From Zunongwangia atlantica 22II14-10F7 (GTDB lineage: Bacteria > Bacteroidota > Bacteroidia > Flavobacteriales > Flavobacteriaceae), in NCBI RefSeq assembly GCF_002094855.1, contig NZ_ARYN01000017.1, forward strand, positions 44,084 to 108,083: a DNA stretch of 64,000 nucleotides, given 5' to 3'. Below are positions 1-8,841 of the stretch, in pieces (position 1 is the first letter of the stretch; the number at the start of each line of letters is the position of its first letter). The notes below the pieces were generated by a model. That model did not search any database, was not told the origin of the DNA, and saw only the letters and a list, made by a program, of their open reading frames with translations. The translations under genes and the position numbers were made by a program.

Positions 1-620
1 AATAATTGGTTTTCGTTGAACAACTGAGGCAGCTGTTGTAACGCATTTTTACTAAATGGTATATTACTAAAAAGCGGAAGAACTTTATTTTGAATCCCAT
101 TATCCTTTAGTAAGCGACTAAATGCTATATTACTAGTAAACACTTTTATAGGTGAGATTCCATTAATTAGTTGCTTAATTATTATTTGCTGAAAATAGCC
201 AATTACCTTATGTCTTAATGAATCTTCCTTAGATCTTCCTATCCAAGGTTCGTGCATCATAATGCTAACCTCATAAGATTTAAGAATTCCCACTAAAAAC
301 TGATGTGCAACAACCGGTAGCCCCTTTTTGTGAAAAGCATAAATCACATATTGAAAACTTATATGATCTGGACTAACGGTTTCAGATATATTTTTAAATA
401 ATCTGTATTTTTGTTGCCAATTATTTCTTGCGGGAATTCTACAAAGCTGGATATCTTCCCGGGTTTCTTCTCTAAAAGACTTTACATAAAAATCGTTGAT
501 ACTAACTAAAACAACTTTAACACCTAAAAGTTTTATCGCCTTAGCTAAATTGAAACAATAATCGCCTATACCGTCTTTAGAAGGTTCCAGACATCCGCAT
601 GTGATTATTAATGTCTTCAT
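1..620 (-). CDS. Glycosyltransferase, GT4-like, 3' end cut by window edge
   Basis: An open frame starts with ATG at 620 on the minus strand and runs off the left edge without a stop, giving 206 visible residues. The N-terminus (MKTLIITCGCLEPSKDGIGDY) has the Gly-rich phosphate-binding loop and the 'GIGDYCFNLAKAI' pattern of the N-terminal Rossmann domain of GT-B family 4 glycosyltransferases, and 'MMHEPWIG' near residue 120 fits the same fold. The C-terminal donor-binding domain lies outside the window. It overlaps the end of the acetyltransferase gene by 44 bp, so the two are probably translationally coupled. It is the last visible gene of the polysaccharide operon. The donor and acceptor sugars cannot be told. 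Confidence 0.8.
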   Translation of the reverse strand, partial: MKTLIITCGCLEPSKDGIGDYCFNLAKAIKLLGVKVVLVSINDFYVKSFREETREDIQLCRIPARNNWQQKYRLFKNISETVSPDHISFQYVIYAFHKKGLPVVAHQFLVGILKSYEVSIMMHEPWIGRSKEDSLRHKVIGYFQQIIIKQLINGISPIKVFTSNIAFSRLLKDNGIQNKVLPLFSNIPFSKNALQQLPQLFNENQL

Positions 621-1185
621 CTTTTCTTATACTAATTTTTTTGGCGGGAACTCCGCCCCATATTTCCATTGAAGGAATTGACTTTGTAACCACAGAACCT
701 GCTGCTACAATTGCTCCATAACCAATCTTAACACCCTTTAGAACTATTACATTCGTCCCTAACCAAACATTATTAGCTATTCTAATAGCTGATACATCTG
801 GTGGCTGTAATCTAATTGGCGTACTTATAGAACGGTAGCCATGATTATGATCAATAAACTTACATCCAGAAGCAATTAAAGCATCTTTACCAATGTAAAT
901 ATCACTGCAAATATTAAATTCTGAATTAGCTCCTATATAAACATTGTCATCAATAACTATTGATGGTCCTGGATTCCAAACACCATCATACCTAAAGTTT
1001 ATATAGCTTTCGAGGATACAATTCTTTCCGATGCTCACCTGGTGTGGCCATGAGAAAAAGGTTTTTCCTACTACACTATCGGACCCTATTTTTAAACCTG
1101 CTAAAACCGCTGGGAGAATACAAATCTTAGCCAGCCATTGGTGATAGTAAAATGACAATTTAAAGAATATCTTATGAATTATCAT
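577..1185 (-). CDS. Hexapeptide-repeat O-acetyltransferase (WcaF/maltose acetyltransferase-like)
   Basis: A 202-residue protein of the left-handed beta-helix acyltransferase family. Repeated hexapeptide turns with I/V at every sixth position run from about residue 40 to 175 (SIGKNCI, VIDDNVYIGANS, IYIGKDALIASG, RIANNVWLGTNVIVLKGVKIG). 'DHNHGYRS' near residue 113 carries the catalytic-type histidines of the maltose/galactoside acetyltransferase branch. The C-terminal 'GVPAKKI' is the usual end of the fold. It probably transfers acetyl from acetyl-CoA to a sugar hydroxyl of the exported polysaccharide; that is inferred from its position among glycosyltransferases. It lies 10 bp after the preceding glycosyltransferase gene. 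Confidence 0.88.
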   Translation of the reverse strand: MIIHKIFFKLSFYYHQWLAKICILPAVLAGLKIGSDSVVGKTFFSWPHQVSIGKNCILESYINFRYDGVWNPGPSIVIDDNVYIGANSEFNICSDIYIGKDALIASGCKFIDHNHGYRSISTPIRLQPPDVSAIRIANNVWLGTNVIVLKGVKIGYGAIVAAGSVVTKSIPSMEIWGGVPAKKISIRKDEDINNHMRMSGTF

Positions 1186-1195
1186 TTAAATAAAC

Positions 1196-2287
1196 CTATG
1201 CTATCTTCTCTATCTGATTAACAACTTCTTTCGATACCACGCTCCATCTACGATCAATCACACTCTCCCGTGCATTTTCTCCCAATTTTTTTCGAAATTT
1301 TGGATTTTTAATGGCTAACTCTACTTGAGTAGTAAGATCTAAATAATCTCCAGTTTTAAAGAGTAAACCATTTACCCTATGCTGGATTAGATCGATTTGA
1401 GCACAATTATCTGAAGTTACACAACATAAACCTGCCGCCATACCTTGTAAAAGAGCTAATGATTGTCCTTCGAAGAAACTAGGTAGAATAAAGATATCAC
1501 ATTGCTCATACAATTCTTTTTCTTCGTCTGAATTAAAAGTGGGTACAATCTCAATATTTGGATGTAACTCCTCTGGAAATTGTTTTAAGATGTCTTCTTT
1601 AGGAAAGACAGTTCCAAACAGTAACCACCTTACAGGTATTCCATCTTTTAATATTTTCTTTGATGCTTCAATAATTAGTCCCGTGCCTTTTCTTTTGATC
1701 CAGGTAGCGCTAAATCCGATAGTACATTGTTTGTTCTCAATGTTGATATCACTTTGAGTTAGAAAGTCTTCTTTCACTCCATTCCTAAAGATTGTAATGT
1801 CATCTATACGTCTTTTAAACTTTTCTATAGCGTAACTTTGATCTTCTTTATTTGAAAGCAATAATAAATTAGCTTTTCTAAGTCCCCTATTACAGTTTCG
1901 AAGGCGCCATATTGGAAATAAAACTTTACTTCTCAAGCTAACCTCGTCATGAAATTTTTTATAGGAAGTATTTCTTAAATTCCACTCGCGCTGCTCAATT
2001 CCATGGCTAAAAAGCGCAATTGGAATATTGGTTCCAATAAATTTTCCAGACACAGGCTCATGAGCCAAAATAACATCTGGCTTCTTTTTGCCGAATTTTT
2101 CTTTAAATATCTTAAAAGCCTTACCAGGAAATTCTGAAGGATGCTTTGTAACCACATTTTCTTTTCCCAAATGAATAAATTGATGACCTGCTTCTTCAAA
2201 AGCTTTTTTCCAAAAATATGCTATCCTTCCCATCCCTGAATAAGGATCAAGCTTTATATCTGCTACGTGAAGTATTGTTAAACTCAT
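1196..2287 (-). CDS. Glycosyltransferase, GT4 family
   Basis: A 363-residue GT-B glycosyltransferase. The N-terminal half has the 'MGRIAYFWKKAFEEAGHQ' acceptor-domain helix. The C-terminal half has 'IGFSATWIKRKGTGLIIEA', then 'EQCDIFILPSFFEGQSLALLQGMAAGLCCV', the E-x7-E donor-binding motif typical of GT4 enzymes, and 'NGLLF'. Length and layout are normal for the family. It is separated from the next upstream gene by 1 bp and from the acetyltransferase by 10 bp, so it is part of the same transcript. Sugar specificity cannot be read from the sequence. Confidence 0.9.
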   Translation of the reverse strand: MSLTILHVADIKLDPYSGMGRIAYFWKKAFEEAGHQFIHLGKENVVTKHPSEFPGKAFKIFKEKFGKKKPDVILAHEPVSGKFIGTNIPIALFSHGIEQREWNLRNTSYKKFHDEVSLRSKVLFPIWRLRNCNRGLRKANLLLLSNKEDQSYAIEKFKRRIDDITIFRNGVKEDFLTQSDINIENKQCTIGFSATWIKRKGTGLIIEASKKILKDGIPVRWLLFGTVFPKEDILKQFPEELHPNIEIVPTFNSDEEKELYEQCDIFILPSFFEGQSLALLQGMAAGLCCVTSDNCAQIDLIQHRVNGLLFKTGDYLDLTTQVELAIKNPKFRKKLGENARESVIDRRWSVVSKEVVNQIEKIA

Positions 2288-2288
2288 A

Positions 2289-3413
2289 TTATTTCGTATA
2301 AAATTTCATGTTTAAAAAAACTATTCTTCCCAAATTCTTGAAGACATACAAGGATCGGCTATATCTAGATTTCAATAGATAAATACCATATTTAAGTGCT
2401 TTAAATAACTTTCTACGATGAGCATAATATTCAAAAAACACTTCATTTTTTTTAGTCGCTCCCCAATTCCTTGCTGGAGCTAATTTTCTATTGTTATTAT
2501 TCTGGACTACATCAACGATAGTCGCTACTCTATTTACAAAATCATGAGACCTATTAACTGCCTGGTATCCCTGAAAAGCGATGCGTTTTCTTTCATTCTC
2601 ATTTTGTAAATAATACGCTATCTTCTGAAGTAAGTCTTCTGTTGTTTTGTAAGTCACAAAATGTTTTCCTGCGACTAGACCAATTTCATCTAGTTCCGTA
2701 GGTTTTTTTGTTATCAACAGCGCTCCAGAAGCCATAATTTCGAAACATCTTAAATTCGCATCGATCATATAATCATCCCTCGATATATTGACAGCAATTT
2801 TTGAATTTGTATAAACAGATATTAATTCATCCTGATTATAGAATTTATTAATATCGTTGGTTATATAAAGTTTACTAATTGCTTCTACCTGCTCTTTTCG
2901 AATTTGATAAAAAGGTCCATCTAAACGACCAACCCATCCTACATCGAATTTTCTTTCTTTTTTAAATTCTGGATAGAGATTCGTCTCAACTGCATGCGGA
3001 AGTAAAGTTACTCCAGGATGTCCCATTCCTTCTAGCATTTTATCATACTTCGGATGAAATATAAATGCATGATCAAAGAGCATCGATTGGTCTAATCTAG
3101 CTTTAGTTCCATCGTAAGTGTCTATTTGAAAACAACCTGTAGGATAATTAAGACTCAAAATATTTTCAGGAATAATGGCCTCGCAAGGGTCTGGATAGAG
3201 AATTAAGAATATTTCTCCCTGAGACTCCATAGAAGCAATTACCTGATCGAGTTCTTTATCAATACAACAGACAACATTAAAATATTTTTTTAAAGCATAA
3301 TAATATGCTTTTCTTTCACGCCCTATATCATCTTTCGCTGATAAAAAGATAACGATCTTTTTTGACGGATCTATAACTCTTACACAATGCATATTATAAT
3401 TATTTAAGCCCAT
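2289..3413 (-). CDS. Glycosyltransferase, CgeB/GT1-like
   Basis: A 374-residue protein resembling the CgeB-type glycosyltransferases with a Glyco_trans_1_2 C-terminal domain. Visible features are 'LPHAVETNLYPEFKKERKFDVGWVGRLDGPFYQIRKEQVEAI' in the middle and 'VYTNSKIAVNISRDDYMIDANLRCFEIMASGALLITKKPTELDEIG', a donor-site motif with the Glu of 'CFEIMASG'. The first 11 bp of the gene overlap the end of the epimerase gene (3404-3413). The C-terminal 50 residues are basic and could touch the membrane. It belongs to the polysaccharide operon; the exact reaction is unknown. Confidence 0.8.
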   Translation of the reverse strand: MGLNNYNMHCVRVIDPSKKIVIFLSAKDDIGRERKAYYYALKKYFNVVCCIDKELDQVIASMESQGEIFLILYPDPCEAIIPENILSLNYPTGCFQIDTYDGTKARLDQSMLFDHAFIFHPKYDKMLEGMGHPGVTLLPHAVETNLYPEFKKERKFDVGWVGRLDGPFYQIRKEQVEAISKLYITNDINKFYNQDELISVYTNSKIAVNISRDDYMIDANLRCFEIMASGALLITKKPTELDEIGLVAGKHFVTYKTTEDLLQKIAYYLQNENERKRIAFQGYQAVNRSHDFVNRVATIVDVVQNNNNRKLAPARNWGATKKNEVFFEYYAHRRKLFKALKYGIYLLKSRYSRSLYVFKNLGRIVFLNMKFYTK

Positions 3414-4351
3414 AAAACACGTTCGATGGCTTTAGACTTAAAAGCCTCAAGACTGTGATTCCAATATTCTTCAATTCCTTCTTCTAAACTTACTTGAGGG
3501 TACCAACCGGTATCCTTTTTGAGTTTTGAACTATCCAGAATATTCTTTCTCACATCGAATGGTCTTAATTTTTCTATTTGAACTTTCGGAGAAAAAAAGC
3601 CGTTCTTTCTGGCTAATTTCGATATATAATCGAAGACAAATTTGGTCGATGCTCCTCTACCAGTTCCTATATTATAGGTTTCTCCAATCTTTCCTTTTTT
3701 TAGCGCTGCAATAATACCATTTGCAACATCCTTAACATGGATATAATCTCTAACTGTTCCGTTTTTACCAAAGATTTTCATTTCCCTTTGATCCAGAACA
3801 GAATATGTTGCAGTTGCAATAAATCCCTGCCCCAGAAATGGCGATTGCCCAACACCATAAGCATTTCCTGGTCTAACGGTTATAACTGGTAACTTCTTAT
3901 GAGTACAATACATAGAGGAATATTTCTCTACCGCAAGTTTAGTTATACCGTAAGGAGATATAGGGTTTGTTGCAGCTGCTTCTGAAATGGGATTTTCATT
4001 TGTATTCCCATAAATAGCCCCTCCTGTAGACACCATTACAATTCTCTTTACAGAAAATAAACTCATCCATTCCAGAAAATTCACAATAGAAGGTAGATTA
4101 TCTTTTATATCTGTTATTGGATCGTCAAAACTAGTTTTTGGTGTAGAAGCATAAGCTAAGTTTACAACTCCATTAACCCCTTCCATTATTTGTTCGAGCT
4201 TAAGGTATGTCAATCCATTCCAATCATAATAATCTTCGAGATTACGCATTTTCATCCCTATTACGATCACTTGATGACCCTCAGACCTTAATTGATTTAC
4301 GATATACTTACCAATAAATCCCAATCCGCCAAAAACGCAATATTTCGCCAT
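3404..4351 (-). CDS. NAD-dependent epimerase/dehydratase (extended SDR, GalE-like)
   Basis: A 315-residue extended short-chain dehydrogenase. The N-terminus 'CVFGGLGFIGKYIVNQL' is the GxxGxxG NAD-binding turn. 'VSTGGAIYGNTNENPISE' gives the catalytic Ser/Thr region, and 'SPYGITKLAVEKY' contains the YxxxK catalytic pair near residue 139. 'RPGNAYGVGQ' and 'GDYIHVKDV'-like 'VRDYIHVKDVANGI' are typical of UDP-glucose 4-epimerases and dTDP-sugar enzymes. It most likely makes a nucleotide-sugar donor for the glycosyltransferases around it; whether it epimerises or dehydrates cannot be decided. It overlaps the downstream glycosyltransferase by 10 bp. Confidence 0.88.
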   Translation of the reverse strand: MAKYCVFGGLGFIGKYIVNQLRSEGHQVIVIGMKMRNLEDYYDWNGLTYLKLEQIMEGVNGVVNLAYASTPKTSFDDPITDIKDNLPSIVNFLEWMSLFSVKRIVMVSTGGAIYGNTNENPISEAAATNPISPYGITKLAVEKYSSMYCTHKKLPVITVRPGNAYGVGQSPFLGQGFIATATYSVLDQREMKIFGKNGTVRDYIHVKDVANGIIAALKKGKIGETYNIGTGRGASTKFVFDYISKLARKNGFFSPKVQIEKLRPFDVRKNILDSSKLKKDTGWYPQVSLEEGIEEYWNHSLEAFKSKAIERVLWA

Positions 4352-4372
4352 GATTTTAAGTTTTAATGATTA

Positions 4373-5227
4373 TTAAGCAGGTTTATTAATCTGCTTCTGA
4401 TTTGCAACAATTTTAAAGTGCACCACGAAAGCACTTCTTAATTCATAAGATAGATCTACAATTGCATAGCCTATCCCTCTAAATTTAAAACGAAAAGCAT
4501 CTTTGAAGAGGTTTAGGGTCATTACAGCGATAATCTTTAATCTGGTCGTTAAACTGTAATGCTTCTGATGGTCTGGATGTCTTTTCAAAAAAATAAGTAC
4601 ACTTTCATATTCAACCTTATACTTATTATCTATTTTTCTCCAAGGATGGCAAACAAATGCTTTAGGAACAAAAATTATTGGTTGTTTATCCTTTTGAACA
4701 CGAGTTCTAAATTCAATGTCTTCTAGTTCAAACTTAAATTCTTCACAATACCCTCCCATACTTAAATAATAAGATTTTCTTACCATAAGATTGCAGCTCC
4801 ATAACAATCCCCCATTCGAGTTGATTGGAGCTACCTCATTGAAACGCTTTTTTCTTCTATCTGCTTCTGTTTTTCCCTCAAAAACATTTCCTTCAGGGTA
4901 ATCTCCAATAGCCCTACTAAAAGATTTTAACCAGTTTTTAGATGGCAAACAATCATCATCTGTAAAAGCAATCCAATTAAATTTAGCATATTTTACTCCG
5001 TTATTCCTATTAGCGGCAGGTCCTTTTTGTGGACCTTTAACCCATTTCACCCAGGGAAATTTTTCCTGGATTAACTTCTCTGCTGTTGTAATACTACCAT
5101 CATCAGAGACAATAACTTCATAATTATTTATAGGATACTTTTGTAAATCTGGAGACAGTAATGTTAAACACTCTTCTAAATGTTCATTTCTATGCCTTGT
5201 TGGAATAACTATAGAAATATTATTCAT
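4373..5227 (-). CDS. Glycosyltransferase, GT2 family
   Basis: A 284-residue GT-A inverting glycosyltransferase. The N-terminus has 'ISIVIPTRHRNEHLEECL', then 'YEVIVSDDGS' (nucleotide-binding Asp pair), 'GPAANRNNGVKYAKFNWIAFTDDDCLPSKNWL' with the DDD metal-binding motif near residue 93, and 'FELEDIEFRTRV' with the ED general-base motif near residue 168. The C-terminal ~60 residues are basic and hydrophobic and may bind the membrane. It sits 24 bp after the preceding gene of the operon. The sugar donor is unknown. Confidence 0.92.
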   Translation of the reverse strand: MNNISIVIPTRHRNEHLEECLTLLSPDLQKYPINNYEVIVSDDGSITTAEKLIQEKFPWVKWVKGPQKGPAANRNNGVKYAKFNWIAFTDDDCLPSKNWLKSFSRAIGDYPEGNVFEGKTEADRRKKRFNEVAPINSNGGLLWSCNLMVRKSYYLSMGGYCEEFKFELEDIEFRTRVQKDKQPIIFVPKAFVCHPWRKIDNKYKVEYESVLIFLKRHPDHQKHYSLTTRLKIIAVMTLNLFKDAFRFKFRGIGYAIVDLSYELRSAFVVHFKIVANQKQINKPA

Positions 5228-5251
5228 CTTATTATTTAATTGAGATCTTGA

Positions 5252-6130
5252 TTAAGCTGTTTGCAATGCTTTTTTGAAGCGATGCATTTTAATTTTGAAA
5301 TTCCGTATAGAGAGATTCTTGCTTTGTTTTTCTTCTTTTGCTATAAATTCTTTCCATTCCTTTTCTTCGTGTGGCTCTAGAAATTTGAGAAAGTATTTAT
5401 TCACCGGAATTTTTATAAATTTTGGAACACCTGCCCAATGCAGTATATATGGCTTTTGATCTTCCCTATCCCAATAGATAGTTTCGAAATTTTCATCTGT
5501 ATAGTCGCCAGCCCAAGTAGACTGCATGTTCGTTGGGGGAAGGGTTAAATTGTTTACTTTAACACCTGTCAAACTAACTAATAGGTTTAGAGCGACTTGA
5601 TCTTTATACAAATTGATCTCATCTATAAGAGTTTTCTTGAATCGCCCCCTACAAGTATCTATTAAATCTTGAAGAGTATATAGAATTTGATCGCATGCAA
5701 ATTGCCCTGCGTTGAATATTGAACTTTGCCAAATTGTGCTTTTCGATTTAAAGTAATCCCGACTCTCTGAATTGAAAGTGTGATCTGGATTATTCCAATG
5801 TGTACAGGAACTAATAAATCCAGAGTGATCTTTTAAAACTTCTTGTGGGTTTCGGAGAAATACAATATCCGAGTCAACGTACTGATAATTGCTGGTTAAC
5901 AGGCATTGATATTTCCGACACATTTCAAAAATATTATTTTCTTTGGTCCATTCAATTAACTCTTGCTCCTCCCACCAAAACGAATTCTCAGGCAGTTCGA
6001 ATTTATCATCATTAAACGGAATAACCCATATAGGCAAATCACAGCCGGTAGCTCTTAATGAGCGTTCCATTGCTAAAAATTGAATTTTAACGTGTCTATT
6101 GGCAAGTGTAATAATTTTCTCTAATTTCAT
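5252..6130 (-). CDS. Putative GT-A nucleotide-sugar transferase
   Basis: A 292-residue protein with features of nucleotide-diphospho-sugar transferases. These are an N-terminal 'IITLANRHVKIQFLAMERSLRATGCDLPIWVIPFND', then 'YQYVDSDIVFLRNP' near residue 85 (a DxD-type metal site, D-S-D), and 'YILHWAGVPK' near residue 228, as seen in GT8-like enzymes. The C-terminal ~40 residues are lysine-rich. There is a 1-bp gap from the preceding pyruvyl-transferase-like gene and 24 bp to the next gene, consistent with one operon. It could instead be a nucleotide-diphospho-sugar transferase of another family; the role in polysaccharide synthesis is from context. Confidence 0.7.
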   Translation of the reverse strand: MKLEKIITLANRHVKIQFLAMERSLRATGCDLPIWVIPFNDDKFELPENSFWWEEQELIEWTKENNIFEMCRKYQCLLTSNYQYVDSDIVFLRNPQEVLKDHSGFISSCTHWNNPDHTFNSESRDYFKSKSTIWQSSIFNAGQFACDQILYTLQDLIDTCRGRFKKTLIDEINLYKDQVALNLLVSLTGVKVNNLTLPPTNMQSTWAGDYTDENFETIYWDREDQKPYILHWAGVPKFIKIPVNKYFLKFLEPHEEKEWKEFIAKEEKQSKNLSIRNFKIKMHRFKKALQTA

Positions 6131-6131
6131 A

Positions 6132-7025
6132 TTATAGCGTGTAAAGTGAACTATACTTTCTTTTAAATACTTCTATTTTCTCCTGAAGTTGCCCCACTTT
6201 ATCATCAAGTAACTTTTCATCACTTAAAAATTGTGGTGCTTTACACATATCACCAAACTGATCAACAAATTGATTTCGCTTGAGCATATCACTGTATTTA
6301 TAATGAACCTTAGAAAGTCCCCTTAAAAGCAAACCATCTTCTAAACTTAAACGAGTTGCTATCTTTTCTGAAGTCGCACCTAAATTATATGGGGCTTTTA
6401 AATAATTTGGTTTATACTGCATATCCAAAGAAGCGGTCCAGTCTTTCCATTTAAATTCATTGATACTAGGATACATTTTGAGAGGAATCCATGGTACGCG
6501 CAAAGTATCTGCAACAATTGCAGCATGCATAGCTTCTGCTAGAATAACTTCAGAAGATTTAATCGCATCGATTACCTCTAAAAATGGGGAAAGAGGATCT
6601 ATATAATTAAAACCGACTTCTTTACAAACTTTCCTCCAGTCATAATTGTGATCACTTTGATGATGTGGCATAAAAGAAACCTTATATTTCTTTTTCTTTT
6701 CTCCAAAATCAAACGTCTTCAATAAAGCCGCTCCATCAGTAATACCTAATTTAGGGTCTATTCCTATTCTTTTCGCTGTTAGCGGTCCGCGCACACACAT
6801 AACGTCATAAGAAGAATTAATTTCTGGTAGTTTTCCGTAAGCAAAACCTGTACTAAAAACAACTTTTTTATGTGCCTCAGGAAAATGAAATTGAAGAATA
6901 GAACCTATACCTAAAAATATCGAACTAGGGTCTTCATCAAAAAAATTAGGGATTAATTTCTTAAAAATGAATGGATTTAGAGCATCTCCGAAATTTTTAT
7001 TCTTCTGATAATAAATTAATTTCAT
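6132..7025 (-). CDS. Polysaccharide pyruvyl transferase family protein (ExoV-like)
   Basis: A 297-residue protein resembling the PS_pyruv_trans family (ExoV, CsaB, WcaK relatives). 'KNFGDALNPFIFKKLIPN' at the N-terminus is the family's 'NxGDxL' signature. 'CVRGPLTAKRIGID...ITDGAALL' near residues 79-103 matches the family's 'RGPLT' block, and 'SEVILAEAMHAAIVADTLRVPWIPL' matches the conserved E-x-x-H region. Members put a ketal-linked pyruvate on a sugar, which gives the polymer negative charge. The gene overlaps the end of the flippase gene by 29 bp. Confidence 0.85.
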   Translation of the reverse strand: MKLIYYQKNKNFGDALNPFIFKKLIPNFFDEDPSSIFLGIGSILQFHFPEAHKKVVFSTGFAYGKLPEINSSYDVMCVRGPLTAKRIGIDPKLGITDGAALLKTFDFGEKKKKYKVSFMPHHQSDHNYDWRKVCKEVGFNYIDPLSPFLEVIDAIKSSEVILAEAMHAAIVADTLRVPWIPLKMYPSINEFKWKDWTASLDMQYKPNYLKAPYNLGATSEKIATRLSLEDGLLLRGLSKVHYKYSDMLKRNQFVDQFGDMCKAPQFLSDEKLLDDKVGQLQEKIEVFKRKYSSLYTL

Positions 7026-8310
7026 TTTTTGTCTTGTTTAAACCGATTATAGTAACCAGGATTTTATTTAATAGATTAAATACGCTTAGAATAACACTAA
7101 AGATTAAGACACTATAGGTTGTACTTAGATCCATAGTAAAAATCATTAAAGCCTGAAGCAATATATTGGAGCTTATGCTCACAATTGGAATCCAGGACCA
7201 CAACCACTTTCTGGAACAGTTCATATCCCACATCAAGACATTAATAAAAATGATGCTTGAATTAAGTATTAATAACCCTACTTCTCCCTTAAGATGAGAA
7301 TATTTATCTCCCATTATCCATAACAGCGGTTCGGGAAGTACGAAACCAATAGTAATAAGTGTAAGTGCTATACATAGACCTATTCCCAAAATAGCTAAAA
7401 ACTTTCTACCCAAATATTTTTTCGATTGTCTTGCCAAATAAGGCACTACCAGTGTAGAGCTAGCCATATTAAAAATCATAAATATCTGTCCTAGTCTTCC
7501 TAGTGCACCTACTTCAGCTATATTTTCAGAAGCTCCGAAAATTCCGATAATAAACAACGAGATCTGAGCGCTGAATGCTGAATAGATTATACCTGGTATA
7601 ACTGGCTTAACATAGTTTAAAATCTCTTTTCTAGTTTCTGGATCACTCTCAACCGGTTCTTCTATAAAATCCTTTGATTTTTCACGAAATCTTTCGCCGT
7701 TGTAAAATACGGTTAGGCATGTTGTTAAGGCTGCTATCCAAGAATTGATAATAGATAGTAGATATACAATCCATAAAAAAATTAGTCGAAAAATTCCGCT
7801 TGTAAGCTGAATGTTATAAATATCCTTTAACTTCCTATGAATCATCAAAGGAGTAATGTAAAAAGCTGTATTTCCCGAAAAAAATAAATTTAGGAGTATA
7901 CAAAGTAATAGGAAAAAAGTTATGTGTATAGGCCAACCGTGCTGCCAGGTCATATACGGAAACCCAATTAAACATATTACGCTAACCACAAACAACATGC
8001 GGTTTCTAAAAAACTTTCCACCTTTAATATATTTCCCTAAAACAGCTTTATCATTTATCCTATTACCTACTAGTGCAACAACAGATCCCGAAACTCCCAA
8101 CTCTACCAAAACCTGTGCAGTACTTTGAAAGGCAAAAGCTATGCTATACTGCGCATAATCTTCTACAGATAACCAATGTATTAAAAAGAACCCGCTTAAC
8201 AACTGAACAAACTGCACGGCCCCTTGTCCTGCAATAAAAACGATTATTATCTTAAACCAATTATGATAAATGAGCCCAGAGAAACGGGTTCTAAATAATG
8301 CTTTAATCAT
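6997..8310 (-). CDS. Polysaccharide flippase (Wzx/MATE-like) membrane protein
   Basis: A 437-residue integral membrane protein with about 12 hydrophobic segments. The N-terminal pattern (a short basic tail, then 'GQGAVQFVQLLSGFFLIHWLSVEDYAQYSIAFA') is typical of Wzx-like polysaccharide exporters of the MOP superfamily. 'LGRLGQIFMIFNMASSTLVVPYLARQ' in the middle matches the same family. It probably flips the undecaprenyl-linked repeat unit across the inner membrane. It is 57 bp downstream of the antiterminator gene and overlaps the pyruvyl-transferase-like gene by 29 bp. No Wzy polymerase or priming transferase is visible in the window, so the operon continues beyond the left edge or these lie elsewhere. 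Confidence 0.83.
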   Translation of the reverse strand: MIKALFRTRFSGLIYHNWFKIIIVFIAGQGAVQFVQLLSGFFLIHWLSVEDYAQYSIAFAFQSTAQVLVELGVSGSVVALVGNRINDKAVLGKYIKGGKFFRNRMLFVVSVICLIGFPYMTWQHGWPIHITFFLLLCILLNLFFSGNTAFYITPLMIHRKLKDIYNIQLTSGIFRLIFLWIVYLLSIINSWIAALTTCLTVFYNGERFREKSKDFIEEPVESDPETRKEILNYVKPVIPGIIYSAFSAQISLFIIGIFGASENIAEVGALGRLGQIFMIFNMASSTLVVPYLARQSKKYLGRKFLAILGIGLCIALTLITIGFVLPEPLLWIMGDKYSHLKGEVGLLILNSSIIFINVLMWDMNCSRKWLWSWIPIVSISSNILLQALMIFTMDLSTTYSVLIFSVILSVFNLLNKILVTIIGLNKTKNEINLLSEE

Positions 8311-8367
8311 TGATAATGAAATAAAATAGTAAACTAAGAACTAAACATAACGGTTTAGTATAAAAAC

Positions 8368-8841
8368 TTAAACTAAACTTAAAGTTTTGATGACGACAGT
8401 ACATCCAAGACTACTCAAAATTAGCTTAACAGTATCTCCATTTATTTCTTTGATTACTCCATCTTCACCTTTTAGAAGACCATTTTTAACTTTAATTCGA
8501 TCGCCTGGTGACATACTTGTAATCCTACAATCTTCTACCTCTCCCATATTTAACCATTCTTCAATGGTATCAATCTCATGTTGTTTAACTATTGCGGGTT
8601 TTCCAAGCCAATAAAGATATTGTACCACTCCTGGTACGTTCATAACTTCTGTCCTAGGATTGGAAGAATGACACACAAATACATAAGATTTAAATAGTGG
8701 ATCTGTTACTATCTTAGTTCTATCAGACCATTTACTTTTTCTTTCTACCAAAGGACAATAAACTTCGTAACCAATATTTCTTAATCTATCGGCTACTTTT
8801 TTTTCAAATCTACTTTTTGTGTATAATACAAACCATTTCAT
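8368..8841 (-). CDS. UpxY-like NusG-family transcription antiterminator
   Basis: A 157-residue NusG paralogue. The N-terminus 'MKWFVLYTKSRFEKKVADRLRNIGYEVYCPL' is the NGN domain that binds RNA polymerase. The C-terminus has a KOW domain ('GDRIKVKNGLLKGEDGVIKEINGDTVKL'). In Bacteroides, UpxY proteins sit first in capsule operons and let polymerase read through their long leader; the arrangement here is the same: first gene, 57 bp before the flippase, with a long upstream region. No partner UpxZ-type inhibitor is seen next to it. It is likely needed for full expression of the 8-kb operon; that is inferred from the family. Confidence 0.9.
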   Translation of the reverse strand: MKWFVLYTKSRFEKKVADRLRNIGYEVYCPLVERKSKWSDRTKIVTDPLFKSYVFVCHSSNPRTEVMNVPGVVQYLYWLGKPAIVKQHEIDTIEEWLNMGEVEDCRITSMSPGDRIKVKNGLLKGEDGVIKEINGDTVKLILSSLGCTVVIKTLSLV

